This document shows, one piece after another, positions 49,230 through 60,376 of a DNA stretch of 64,000 bases (within the stretch, counting starts at the first letter, position 1; each line of letters begins with the position of its first letter). The stretch spans positions 1,054,001-1,118,000 of the forward strand of contig CP014773.1 in NCBI GenBank assembly GCA_001596135.1. Reading direction: 5' to 3'. The position numbers were made by a program, and so were the translations under genes. The notes under the pieces were generated by a model. The model ran no database searches, was not told the DNA's origin, and worked only from the letters and a program-made list of their open reading frames with translations. This stretch comes from Mucilaginibacter sp. PAMC 26640 (GTDB taxonomy: Bacteria > Bacteroidota > Bacteroidia > Sphingobacteriales > Sphingobacteriaceae).

Positions 49230-50120
49230 CTAAAAAGAAAATGTTAGCCCCCCCAAAAAGCGGTACCCGGATCGGACCACACTATTCAATTGCGTTTTAT
49301 CCGATCCACCGGAGTTGAGGTACAGCTCATCAATACCAGTGCCCGTATGCCAGGTGTAATATCCGCCGCCAATGTTCACTGCAATTTCAGGTGTGATAGA
49401 ATAGACAAAACCCGCATTTGCATCTATCCCGTAGCCTTTGGCAGTGTGCCGGTAACTTACCGGATGTTGAAATGCAGGGACCAAATTCCAGTCGGCTGTG
49501 GCATTATAATTAACCTGGTTATAGGCAACAGCAGCAACTACCTTTAAATTTTTGACCAGCCTTGCCAATGCGGCCGCCTTTACATATGGACCCTTCCAAT
49601 TGGTTTCGTAGGTGCTGTTCAAATCAGGAAACTGCCCGCTCCTGTCCAGCAAATGCAATGACTGTTTGGAAGCACCATACCCCAAATAGGACGTGAGGCT
49701 AAGTTTATCGGTATTGACCAACCGGTAACCCAGGCCGGCCCGAAGTTCCCTTGTGAAACCCCTATCTGCATCAAAAAGTTGATTGTATGCCGGGTCGGTG
49801 CGGTTGTCGCCATTATAATCATTATCGGTTACCGTTCCTGATCTGATAAATATCCGTGAGTAGTCGCCCATTAAAACCAACTTATTCCAGAAATTCCATT
49901 GGAGGGATGCGCTTACCGATTGGCCGCTCACTTTTTTCCACTGCAGCTCCGAATAAATGTTGGGGCTTTGCCCATTCTGGTTACCAGCGATAGACCAGTT
50001 CAGGCCCTGCCGTTCATAACCGGTAACAACACTAATCTCCAGTTTTTTCTGAAGCGGCTGCGCACGAACTAAGCCTGCACTTAGCAGTACCAGCAAGCAT
50101 TGGATGAAAATTGATCTCAT
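49230..50120 (-). CDS. outer-membrane beta-barrel, omptin-like pattern
   Basis: 296 residues, signal peptide ending GLVRAQ. The mature protein is a series of amphipathic strands ending in RFLGGLTFSF. Several phrases recall omptins: YSELQWKKVSGQSVSASL, MGDYSRIFIRSGTVTDNDYNGDN (acidic pair in the loop where omptins have catalytic Asp), GLGYRLVNTDKLSLTSYLGYGASKQ, NTKGPYVKAAA-like WKGPYVKAAALA, and GFVYSITPEIAVNIGGGYYTWHT. Whether a His-Asp pair is present could not be settled by eye, so protease activity is uncertain. Convergent with the SPFH gene. Confidence 0.7.
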   Translation of the reverse strand: MRSIFIQCLLVLLSAGLVRAQPLQKKLEISVVTGYERQGLNWSIAGNQNGQSPNIYSELQWKKVSGQSVSASLQWNFWNKLVLMGDYSRIFIRSGTVTDNDYNGDNRTDPAYNQLFDADRGFTRELRAGLGYRLVNTDKLSLTSYLGYGASKQSLHLLDRSGQFPDLNSTYETNWKGPYVKAAALARLVKNLKVVAAVAYNQVNYNATADWNLVPAFQHPVSYRHTAKGYGIDANAGFVYSITPEIAVNIGGGYYTWHTGTGIDELYLNSGGSDKTQLNSVVRSGYRFLGGLTFSF

Positions 50121-50224
50121 AGGTATATTAGGCCCAAAATAGCAGTTTTTATCATTACTTTTGGTTTATAACCCTTGTTGGCTGATACAATTAATAATAC
50201 CGCAGCCAATTCCCTTTATCGCTG

Positions 50225-51007
50225 ATGAAAATAAACACCTTATCCATCATTATTCCTGCTTTTAACGAAGCGGCCACCATCCACCTTATTCTAGATAAAA
50301 TCAACAGCGTTGTTTTGATGAATGGGATACAAAAGGAAATTATCATTATTGATGACTGCAGTACCGATGGCACCGAACAGGCTGTTAAGGCTTACCAGGA
50401 GAGCAACAACAAACTCCAAATCCATTTCTACAAGCATGACATAAACAGGGGCAAAGGCGCAGCATTACATACCGGAATTGCAAAAGCTACCGGCGAATAC
50501 TTAATCATACAGGATGCTGATTTAGAATACGACCCGGAAGAGTATAATCACCTGCTTAATCCGGTTTGCAAAGGCGTTGCCGATGTGGTGTACGGCTCCA
50601 GGTTCATGGGTAGCAACCCGCACCGTATCCTTTTCTTTTGGCATACCATTGGTAACCGCTGGCTTACTTTTTTTTGCAATATGTTAGCTAACCTTAACCT
50701 CACGGATATGGAAACCTGTTATAAATTATTTAACACCAGCCTCATTCAATCTCTTTATTTGCAAGAACAACGTTTTGGTTTTGAACCCGAAGTTACTATA
50801 AAGGTGGCCCGCATCCCCCGTATACGCATTTACGAGGTGGGCATAAGCTATTACGGGCGCACTTATCTCGATGGCAAAAAAATCAGCTGGAAAGACGGCG
50901 TGCGTGCCATATTTTGTATCATCAGATATGGCCTGTTCACTTCCGGCCCTCAAACCAAAACGGAAGCAAATCAGGTGCCGGCAGTTGTAAAATTTGACCA
51001 AATTTAA
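50225..51007 (+). CDS. family 2 glycosyltransferase (dolichol/undecaprenyl-phosphate sugar transferase-like)
   Basis: 260 residues. GT-A fold: SIIIPAFNEAATIHLILDKIN, IIIIDDCSTDGTEQAVK, NRGKGAALHTGIAKATGEYLIIQDADLEYDPEEY (DxD metal motif), VYGSRFMG, and FGFEPEVTIKVAR. There is no C-terminal membrane domain. Closest in pattern to DPM1-like enzymes that load a sugar on a polyprenyl phosphate. A TACTTTTG box at 50156–50163 is a possible promoter. Single gene; the acceptor pathway is not nearby. Confidence 0.9.
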   Translation: MKINTLSIIIPAFNEAATIHLILDKINSVVLMNGIQKEIIIIDDCSTDGTEQAVKAYQESNNKLQIHFYKHDINRGKGAALHTGIAKATGEYLIIQDADLEYDPEEYNHLLNPVCKGVADVVYGSRFMGSNPHRILFFWHTIGNRWLTFFCNMLANLNLTDMETCYKLFNTSLIQSLYLQEQRFGFEPEVTIKVARIPRIRIYEVGISYYGRTYLDGKKISWKDGVRAIFCIIRYGLFTSGPQTKTEANQVPAVVKFDQI

Positions 51008-51214
51008 TCTGAGTGTGTTTGAATCATAGGAACATTTCGGAGGGTTATCCGCCAAAACCCCTATCCTTTACGCTATTACACTGAAACATTTACAAACTGC
51101 GATGCCTGGATAATGAATTAGCTTGCAGTCAATAAAAAATGCTGATAATATTACTTACTTATGAAAGTTTAATTTGAAAGGTGAAATTAGATTTACCTAA
51201 TTTTAAAGAATTAA

Positions 51215-53536
<2,322 letters not shown>

Positions 53537-53560
53537 TACCGGCTGATTATATTTATTGCC

Positions 53561-53591
53561 AGAGGCGACCTTAACCAGGTCGCCTCTTTTT
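53561..53591 (+). terminator. terminator of katG
   Basis: AGAGGCGACCT (53561–53571) and AGGTCGCCTCT (53577–53587) form a perfect 11-bp stem with a 5-nt loop, followed by T4. Confidence 0.85.
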
Positions 53592-53778
53592 GGTTAGATG
53601 CCGCCTTATAAGCCATAGGTTTGGCAAAAAAATAACAATTCAAAGTTATATAACTAGGTGCAACACACCCCCTGCTACGCTTTGTGCGCAGCCAGCCCTT
53701 TGTAACATCCATGTTATTACCCAAACGATATTAAACTATAGGTGCCAACTGCATGTCATACCTGCAAAACAAACGAAT

Positions 53779-54306
53779 ATGAAAAAGATTATTTTAACAA
53801 CCGCAATATTATTAAGCGCACTGTCTTTCCAGGCAGCAAAAGCGCAGGTAAGCTTAAGTATCAACATTGGCAGCCAGCCTGAGTGGGGGCCCGTAGGCTA
53901 CGATCGTGCAGATTATTACTATATGCCTGATATTGATACCTACTACGATGTACCCGCCCATCAGTATGTGTATTATGAAAATAATGCCTGGGTGCACCGC
54001 GGTGCCTTACCCGCAAGATATAGCAATTACAACGTTTATAACGGTTATAAGGTAGTAGTTAATGAGCGTAACCCATGGGTTCGCAACACTGCCTACCGCG
54101 CTAAATACGCTGGCTACAGGGGCCGTCAAGGTCAAACCATTATCCGCGACACCAAGGATTCTAAATACCGTAACCATTGGACCGGCGACCGCAGGGAAAT
54201 AGCCAACGATCGCAGGGAGGTACGTAATGACCGCAAGGAAGTGCGCCAGGACAGGAAAGAATTAAAACGCGACCGGAAAGAGGACCGTCACGACCGCAAA
54301 CACTAA
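53779..54306 (+). CDS. secreted protein with C-terminal Asp-Arg-Lys/Arg-Glu repeats
   Basis: 175 residues from MKKIILTTAILLSALSFQ (signal peptide ending AAKAQ); the longer frame adds an unlikely leader. The middle part is Tyr/Trp-rich with a PEWGPVGYDRADYYYMPDID and YYDVPAHQYVYYENNAWVHRG pattern seen in small envelope proteins of this group. From about residue 135 to the end there are about six 7-residue repeats of the form (N/Q)DRREVR / xDRKExR, giving a highly charged helix. Unknown function; interaction with nucleic acid or an acidic surface polymer is only a guess. Own terminator at 54325–54355. Confidence 0.8.
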   Translation: MKKIILTTAILLSALSFQAAKAQVSLSINIGSQPEWGPVGYDRADYYYMPDIDTYYDVPAHQYVYYENNAWVHRGALPARYSNYNVYNGYKVVVNERNPWVRNTAYRAKYAGYRGRQGQTIIRDTKDSKYRNHWTGDRREIANDRREVRNDRKEVRQDRKELKRDRKEDRHDRKH

Positions 54307-54324
54307 TATTTACACTAATAAAAG

Positions 54325-54355
54325 AAAAAAGCTTCCATATCCGGAAGCTTTTTTG
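54325..54355 (+). terminator. terminator after the charged-repeat protein
   Basis: AAAAAAGCTTCC (54325–54336) pairs with GGAAGCTTTTTT (54343–54354). The A-run on the left makes it usable for the convergent minus-strand gene as well. Confidence 0.85.
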
Positions 54356-54382
54356 GGTTGTGATAAACTTTTATACTAATAC

Positions 54383-54997
54383 TTATTCATACTCTAAAAC
54401 TCCTCTGGCCAAAGATTTCCATTGTGGAAATGATAGGCCTGCACGGGCAGTAAGGCCAAGGATGGTGTTGCGTACCGTATCGTAAAGATTAGTATCGGTG
54501 TTAGGCACTTCATTTCTGCCGTGGATGGCAACGCTGACATTGTTCTTATACCGCTCTACAATAAATGTGTTGGTTGATGTATGTTTAAAAAAGTGCGCCG
54601 GCGCCCCGTCTGTTTTACCATCAGGGTTTGCAACCGGGCGTGCAGTCATCGTAAAATATTCGCTTTCGGCTTCCGGGTCTTCGGCAAGCTCGGTACTTTC
54701 TATCCGTACCCACTCCTTACCGTCGCCGGCAAGAGATCCGGGTGCCGGGAGATCAATGTAAAAGATATCACCCTTCTCGGCCATTTTATAAATTTCCTGT
54801 CCCTGCGCATCAGTAATGGCAAACCGGGCAGAACCAGGTCCGCTAAACCGGTGCCACATGGCCACGTCTTTAAGCCTATCCTTCGCCAGCAAAAATAAGT
54901 TATGGGCCTGCTGCTGATCGGGGCATTCGGTGATATGAATTGTATCACTATGCTCACCCTCTACTTGTAGTGGGATATTTTCAAATGAGTTTGTCAT
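54383..54997 (-). CDS. conserved hypothetical soluble protein
   Basis: 204 residues, no signal peptide or membrane segment. It has mixed alpha/beta composition with CPDQQQAHNLFLLAKDRLKDVAMWHRFSGPGSARFAITD, KGDIFYIDLPAPGSLAGDGKEWVRIE, and a C-terminal TVRNTILGLTARAGLSFPQWKSLARGVLEYE. I do not recognise the family. Transcribed alone, convergent with the charged-repeat gene and following the symporter gene on the same strand only at a distance (minus strand, 132 bp beyond its start). Confidence 0.75.
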   Translation of the reverse strand: MTNSFENIPLQVEGEHSDTIHITECPDQQQAHNLFLLAKDRLKDVAMWHRFSGPGSARFAITDAQGQEIYKMAEKGDIFYIDLPAPGSLAGDGKEWVRIESTELAEDPEAESEYFTMTARPVANPDGKTDGAPAHFFKHTSTNTFIVERYKNNVSVAIHGRNEVPNTDTNLYDTVRNTILGLTARAGLSFPQWKSLARGVLEYE

Positions 54998-55074
54998 GGT
55001 TGCCTAATTGATATTAATACAACCCCCGGGAGTACATTGTGTTTTATAAATGCTGTTAGTAACAGGCTTAAAAA

Positions 55075-55105
55075 AATACAAAAAAAGCGGCCGTGTATGG
55101 CCGCT
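55075..55105 (-). terminator. terminator of the symporter gene
   Basis: AGCGGCC (55086–55092) and GGCCGCT (55099–55105) form a 7-bp GC-rich stem, followed on the minus strand by seven T. It is 25 bp beyond the stop at 55130. Confidence 0.85.
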
Positions 55106-55129
55106 CTGAATATCTTGCTATTATTGATT

Positions 55130-56815
55130 TTACCAGAAGAATGAGTACAACGCTACGATAATACCACCGATGATGAGTGTACCGGCAGTAAATGCACGGG
55201 ATGTTTTGAACATGGATGCATCAATTTCAAGCCCGTTGGTTTTAACACCTTTGGACTCGTCAATTTTAGAAATGATGTACATGCCAATAACACAGATGAG
55301 GAACACGAAGCCCATCCTGTCGATAAACGGAATTTCATATACATTTTTGTCGTTCAGTTTAGAGAAACCGTAAGGCGAAAGGAAAGCCAGGTTTGCATAG
55401 TATGGCAAAAATTTAAAAACTACCGAAAATACAAACCCGCCGATGGTAGCAAAAAGTGCCGCGTTTGATGAGGCCTTTTTCCAGAAGAACCCAAGAATAA
55501 ACATGGCAAAAATACCCGGCGACACAAAACCGGTATACTCCTGAATGTATTGGAAACCTTGCTTGCCTTCGCCCATCAGCTGCTCGCCGATCACCAATGA
55601 CATAATTACACCCAGTGCCATGGCTACAACAACGGAAATTTTACCCAGGTTTACCAAATTTCTATCGGTAGCTTGTGGATTAATGGCTTTTTTGTAGATA
55701 TCTAACGTGAAGATGGTTGCAATGCTGTTGGCCTTACCAGCCAGAGATGCCACAATAGCTGCTGTAAGCGCCGCAAATGACAATCCCTTTAATCCGGTAG
55801 GCAGTAGATTTAAAAGGGTAGGGTAAGCCTTATTGTAATCGATAACGCCTTTTGAGCTCAGCATTTCCTGTTGAAACATCCCCCGTTCATGCAACACATA
55901 GGCGGCAATACCAGGTAACACCACAATTACCGGCATCAACAATTTTAAAAATGCCGCGAATAAAATTCCTCCGCGGGCAGTTTTGAGGTTAGCACCCAGT
56001 GCCCGTTGTGTAATGTATTGGTTACAGCCCCAGTAATTTAAATTCACAATCCACATACCGCCAATCAGCACAGAAAGACCAGGAAGATCCATATAGTTTG
56101 GGTTATCCTTCTTAAAGATCATGTGAAAATGGTCGCTGGCTTCGTTATGTAAGGTTCTTAAACCTGCCAAAATAGAATGGTCTGCCGTGTTTTTAGTTAG
56201 TTCGCCTAAACCGATATAAGTGGCTGCTAAACCGCCTATAATTAGCACCGCTACCTGTATCACATCGGTATAACCAATAACCTTCATACCACCGAGTGTA
56301 ATAAAAACAGCGAATATTGCCAGCAGGCTGATACATAAATTAATATCCAGGCCAGATATGCCACTAATAGCCAAAGCTCCCAAATAAAGGATAGACATTA
56401 GGTTTACAACGATGTAAAGCAGCAGCCAAAATATTGCCATTACCATCGCTACGGTTCCGTTGTACCGCTGATTCAGGAATTGCGGCATGGTGAAGATTTT
56501 ATTCTTCAGATAAATGGGGATAAAAAATACAGCTACAATAACAAGGGTGGCAGCAGCCATCCATTCGTAAGTAGAAATAGCCAGGCCCATTTTAAATGCC
56601 GATCCACTGGTGCCGATAAATTGCTCTGCCGAGATATTTGAGGCGATAAGTGATGCACCAATGGCCCACCAGGTAAGTGATCCTTCGGCCAGGAAATAAT
56701 CTTTAGAGGTGGCATCGGCATTATGCTTTCGTCTGTAGATCCAGTAACCGTAAGATGATACGATGATGAAATAGATAAAAAATACGATATAATCGCGGGT
56801 GGATAAGGAGTTCAT
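55130..56815 (-). CDS. sodium/solute symporter (SSS family, sugar type)
   Basis: 561 residues with about 14 membrane helices. SSS features: RDYIVFFIYFIIVSSYGYWIYRRK at the start, SKDYFLAEGSLTWWAIGASLIASNISAEQFIGTSGSAF (the sodium-site and substrate-site helix of SGLT-like proteins), LNYWGCNQYITQRALGA, and VASLAGKANSIATIFTLDIYK. The pattern is closest to bacterial sodium:sugar symporters. It lies 165 bp downstream of an FGGY kinase on the same strand, so uptake followed by phosphorylation of a sugar is likely; the sugar is not certain. Confidence 0.92.
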   Translation of the reverse strand: MNSLSTRDYIVFFIYFIIVSSYGYWIYRRKHNADATSKDYFLAEGSLTWWAIGASLIASNISAEQFIGTSGSAFKMGLAISTYEWMAAATLVIVAVFFIPIYLKNKIFTMPQFLNQRYNGTVAMVMAIFWLLLYIVVNLMSILYLGALAISGISGLDINLCISLLAIFAVFITLGGMKVIGYTDVIQVAVLIIGGLAATYIGLGELTKNTADHSILAGLRTLHNEASDHFHMIFKKDNPNYMDLPGLSVLIGGMWIVNLNYWGCNQYITQRALGANLKTARGGILFAAFLKLLMPVIVVLPGIAAYVLHERGMFQQEMLSSKGVIDYNKAYPTLLNLLPTGLKGLSFAALTAAIVASLAGKANSIATIFTLDIYKKAINPQATDRNLVNLGKISVVVAMALGVIMSLVIGEQLMGEGKQGFQYIQEYTGFVSPGIFAMFILGFFWKKASSNAALFATIGGFVFSVVFKFLPYYANLAFLSPYGFSKLNDKNVYEIPFIDRMGFVFLICVIGMYIISKIDESKGVKTNGLEIDASMFKTSRAFTAGTLIIGGIIVALYSFFW

Positions 56816-56980
56816 TTATCTGCTCTGTTTAAGTTTTATTGGTTGGATGATTTGGGAGGCTAATAATACGCCTTATAAACGTGTTTATCAAATTTCACCG
56901 GCATTCTTATTCCGGAATAGGTCGCGCTGACGGGTACTGTTTCGGTTTATAAAATCAGCTGTGTAATTCGCCGGGAACAA

Positions 56981-58462
56981 TTAAAAGCTGGACAAGTGTT
57001 GCTCCAGTATCATTTTCCAATCTGCATATATCTCCTCAAATGAACCTATAACCGGCTCAACATAAGCCACGGACCTGGTATTGCTAAAGGCTTCTGCGGC
57101 AGATGCGAAAATTTCCGCTCCTATACCGGCGCCTATAGCTGCACCCAGGCTACCATCGTTATTAAAAAGCTCAACGGGTACGCCCGTGCTGTTAACAAAA
57201 GTCTGCGTGAACAAATCGCTCAGGAACATATTTGTTCTACCTGCACGGATAACCGTAGGATTCATCCCATTCCCGCGCATAATATCCAGTCCGTATCTAA
57301 AAGCACAGGCAATGCCCTCCTGTGCAGCCCGGTAAATATGAGCGGGCGAATGCAGGTTAAGATCAATATGATGAAGATGAGCCCCTACTTGCTTATTATT
57401 CAGCATCCGCTCCGCACCATTGCCGAAGGGCAAAACCCGTAGGCCGTTGCTACCTGGCGGAGCTTTTTGTGCTTCAGCATTCATTTGCTGGTAGCTAATA
57501 TGGGGGGCGAAACTATTTTTTACCCAGCGGTATAAGCTTCCTGTGCCGTTAATGCATAACAATAAGCCGAGCCTGCGGCGCTCATTGGTGTAGTTGACAT
57601 GTGCAAACGTATTAACCCGCGATTGCTGATCGTAAGTAAGCTGGTCGCTAACACCGTAAATAACACCGGAAGTGCCAGCGGTGGCTGCAACCTCGCCCGG
57701 ATTTAGCACATTAAGCGACAAGGCGTTGTTGGGCTGATCACCTGCTTTATAAGTTACCGGAGTGCCGGCATTCAATTGTAAAGCTGCAGCCACTTCTGCT
57801 GTGATCCTGCCGTGAGATGAAAAAACGGGTTTCACCACCGGGAACAGGCTATCATCAAAATCGAAGTAATCTAAAATATCCTTAGATAGTCCATTGAACT
57901 GGAAATCGAAAAAGATGCCCTCAGACATAGCGGACGCGGAAGTTGTGATCTCACCCGTTAGCTTCATGGCAATATAATCGCCTGGCAGCATTACTTTATC
58001 AATTTTACCGTAAATTTCCGGTTCGTTTTTCTTTACCCATGCCAGTTTAGAAGCCGTAAAATTGCCCGGAGAATTAAGCATATGCGATAAACAGGTCTCA
58101 TGCCCAATGTCTTCAAAAGCTTTATCACCTATTTCTACCGCCCTGCTGTCGCACCATATAATGCTGTTTCGTAATACACGCTTGTTTTTATCAACTAAAA
58201 CCAGTCCATGCATCTGGTAGGCAATACCTATAGCAGCAATATCTTGGGGGTTATAGCCGCCTCTTTTATGGCACAAAGCTATAGCCTTGCCGGTATGCTG
58301 CCACCACATCTCCGGCGATTGCTCGGCCCAGCCGGTTTGCAGCGATATTATAGCCGCCTCGTGATCAGGGTATTGCGCCGATGCAATAACCTGCTGCTTT
58401 TCAGCATCAACTACACTTACTTTCACCGAAGAAGTACCCACATCAACGCCCAGTAGCAGCAT
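56981..58462 (-). CDS. xylB: FGGY family carbohydrate kinase, xylulokinase-like
   Basis: 493 residues. N-terminal LLLGVDVGTSSVKVSVVDAEK, AEQSPEMWWQHTGKA, IGIAYQMHGLVLVDK with NSIIWCDSRAVEIG, and C-terminal GSLGAAIGAGIGAE (nucleotide-binding). The MHG and CDSRA phrases fit the xylulokinase subgroup (QMHGLV), which phosphorylates D-xylulose. No xylose isomerase gene is in the window, so a related ketose is possible. Likely co-transcribed with the symporter downstream. Confidence 0.88.
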   Translation of the reverse strand: MLLLGVDVGTSSVKVSVVDAEKQQVIASAQYPDHEAAIISLQTGWAEQSPEMWWQHTGKAIALCHKRGGYNPQDIAAIGIAYQMHGLVLVDKNKRVLRNSIIWCDSRAVEIGDKAFEDIGHETCLSHMLNSPGNFTASKLAWVKKNEPEIYGKIDKVMLPGDYIAMKLTGEITTSASAMSEGIFFDFQFNGLSKDILDYFDFDDSLFPVVKPVFSSHGRITAEVAAALQLNAGTPVTYKAGDQPNNALSLNVLNPGEVAATAGTSGVIYGVSDQLTYDQQSRVNTFAHVNYTNERRRLGLLLCINGTGSLYRWVKNSFAPHISYQQMNAEAQKAPPGSNGLRVLPFGNGAERMLNNKQVGAHLHHIDLNLHSPAHIYRAAQEGIACAFRYGLDIMRGNGMNPTVIRAGRTNMFLSDLFTQTFVNSTGVPVELFNNDGSLGAAIGAGIGAEIFASAAEAFSNTRSVAYVEPVIGSFEEIYADWKMILEQHLSSF

Positions 58463-58595
58463 ATAAAAAGTTTAAATAAATAAATCAGGTTTGTACTGGA
58501 AGTGCAGAAACGAAATTAATTTAAATTTTTAATTTGTTGCATCTTGCTGTAAATAAGGCACTAAAAAAATAAATTACATTAATTTTAAAAACAAC

Positions 58596-58625
58596 TTGTG
58601 TAAAAGAAAAAGGTGCGTATATTTG
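58596..58625 (+). promoter_or_regulatory. tRNA-Asp promoter
   Basis: TTG (58596–58598), a 19-nt spacer and TATATTTG (58618–58625) match the Bacteroidota consensus, with a start about 5–6 nt before the mature tRNA at 58637. Confidence 0.75.
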
Positions 58626-58636
58626 CAATCCCAAAC

Positions 58637-58710
58637 GGAGTGGTAGTTCAGCTGGTTAGAATGCCTGCCTGTCACGCAGGAGGTCGCGGGTTCGAGTCCC
58701 GTCCATTCCG
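58637..58710 (+). tRNA. tRNA-Asp (GTC)
   Basis: 74 nt canonical cloverleaf: acceptor GGAGTGG/CCATTCC, D arm with AGCTGGTTAGA, anticodon arm CCTGC-CTGTCAC-GCAGG with GTC at 58671–58673, T arm CGGG-TTCGAGT-CCCG and discriminator G. No CCA encoded. It is flanked by its own promoter and terminator. It shares the GTC anticodon with the tRNA-like RNAs near 5.2–5.4 kb but has no sequence similarity to them outside general tRNA features. Confidence 0.97.
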
Positions 58711-58727
58711 CAACAAAGTGACAAACA

Positions 58728-58762
58728 AAAAAAGCTTAAATCAATGATTTAAGCTTTTTTTT
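58728..58762 (+). terminator. terminator of tRNA-Asp
   Basis: A near-perfect palindrome: AAAAAAGCTTAAATCA (58728–58743) against TGATTTAAGCTTTTTT (58745–58760), ending in eight T. Confidence 0.85.
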
Positions 58763-58835
58763 ATGCCAAATCACCATCTTTTATACAAAAGAAATGAAAG
58801 TAGCGACCATATTAGCTAAATAGATTAAAACAAAT

Positions 58836-59057
58836 TTACCGCACAGAAGGTCTACCGCCGCCATTTAATCTCTCTCGAAGCTTTTGATGACCATAATGCG
58901 CTGTTGGAAGCTTGGTAGGCAATGTTACGCTAACTAAATAAGAATTAAGATTAACGACGATATCAACCACCAATACCGTAAAAGACGATTTATACTTGAA
59001 GAGCGTGATATATGCCTCATAAGCAATTGCCAGGATTTCTAAAAATAGCGGCAGCAA
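58836..59057 (-). pseudogene. possible fragment of a DUF4097-like (adhesin-type) beta-repeat gene
   Basis: A 73-residue frame contains VVVDIVVNLNSYLVSVTLPT, then a KLPTAHYGHQKLRERLNGGG segment and stops shortly after. The terminal HYGHQ…LNGGG resembles the end of DUF4097/head-GIN beta-repeat proteins (…G.lngGG…). The start has no signal peptide, the family would normally be 250+ residues, and the frame ends just after GGGRPSVR where a final strand is expected. It is best read as a decayed remnant; a chance ORF cannot be excluded. Confidence 0.3.
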
Positions 59058-59123
59058 TTCGGCATGTCAAGGTGATGGGAACTTTCACAGCAATAGTTTT
59101 ATTTTAAAACAATTAATAAAGTT

Positions 59124-60248
59124 TTAATTGACCGGTGGGCAGAGTTGCATAAACGTTACAATACTGCTGGCATCGTATGAGGAAATTTCGCCTTCAGGGC
59201 AAATTATACGGTAATCACGATATGTTAAATTTCTTTTAGTGTCCCGGTTCTTCCAACCGGTATTTATGTTGGTTTGTATCCACGGCAAGTACTGTGTTTG
59301 CCCCCCCTCCTTAATTAACTGCATTACATATTGTGCAAAAATTGATTTTAACACACCTTGTTCATTGAAGCTTGCTTCGGCGGGTAGGATAGCATTTGTG
59401 CACAAAATATTTTTAACGTAATTTGTGTAAAGCTTTGCATCATTTAGGTAAGTTGCCTTGGATGTTGCTTTATACAATGCAAATGCTGCACCAATGGCCG
59501 TGCCCGAATTATACGTATAATCTTGGCCTCCCGGGGGATTTTTCCTAATTTTGTTATCAAATACTTGACCTGTTTGGCTGTCAACTAAATTATTCCTGGA
59601 CCAGCCATAAATTAGTTTGGCTTTATTAAGATAACTTGTATCCCCTGTAATGGTATATAACCTGATAGCCGCTATCACAGTTGGGAAGTTAATACAAGAA
59701 TTTTTACCACTGTGTTTAAAATCCCAAAACATCCCGCAGTCTACAGGGTCATATGATCCGGCCCACACATGATCAAAGCCCTGTTTGGCTTTTTCCAAAT
59801 AGATTGCTTTACCAGTTAATTTATTAGCTCTGGCTAAAGCAACTACCCACCACATTATATCGTCATAAATAAACCATTTGGTTTTATTGTTCCAATTATA
59901 GCCATCGTATTCTTTGTAATTACCTTGATAAATATCCTCGATCAGTTTTAATTGATCAGGGGTTTTTCTTCGTTCGTACACGTCCATAGCCATATCCCAG
60001 TATACGGCTTGCGTCCAAATAGCAGCCACGCCTGCCTTTTTTGTTGTACTGTAGTACAGTTTAGCTTCAGGGTTATAAAAAGCAGTGTTGAAAGATTCAT
60101 AGGCAAGGTCTGCTTTACTGCCGTAATGTTCATCGACAACTGATTTGAAAGCTGATGAATGTTCTTTCGGATAAACAGTTTGCGCATCAACACAATTCAT
60201 AGTGCTGATGAAAATGCCAATATTTAAAATACAAGTTAATTTAATCAT
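59124..60248 (-). CDS. GH76 family glycoside hydrolase (alpha-1,6-mannanase-like)
   Basis: 374 residues from MIKLTCILNIGIFISTMNCV (signal peptide ending VDAQ); the longer frame adds 13 unlikely residues. The (alpha/alpha)6 fold pattern, with catalytic-type acidic pair in WFIYDDIMWWVVALARAN, LACxxNGPT-like INFPTVIAAIRLY, and YTYNSGTAIGAAFALYKAT, fits GH76. Members cleave alpha-1,6-mannan. It is the third gene of a minus-strand set (GH2, GH127, GH76), 128 bp after the GH127 stop. Confidence 0.88.
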   Translation of the reverse strand: MIKLTCILNIGIFISTMNCVDAQTVYPKEHSSAFKSVVDEHYGSKADLAYESFNTAFYNPEAKLYYSTTKKAGVAAIWTQAVYWDMAMDVYERRKTPDQLKLIEDIYQGNYKEYDGYNWNNKTKWFIYDDIMWWVVALARANKLTGKAIYLEKAKQGFDHVWAGSYDPVDCGMFWDFKHSGKNSCINFPTVIAAIRLYTITGDTSYLNKAKLIYGWSRNNLVDSQTGQVFDNKIRKNPPGGQDYTYNSGTAIGAAFALYKATSKATYLNDAKLYTNYVKNILCTNAILPAEASFNEQGVLKSIFAQYVMQLIKEGGQTQYLPWIQTNINTGWKNRDTKRNLTYRDYRIICPEGEISSYDASSIVTFMQLCPPVN

Positions 60249-60376
60249 AACGCTATTTGAAAAAACAATGCGTACCCTAAATCCCATTGATGACTGAAAT
60301 GTGCAGCAGTTACAACCAGCTCTTTAATTGCCTGTAAGTGCCGCCTATGTCCAAATTGAATAGTTGCAACTCTATA

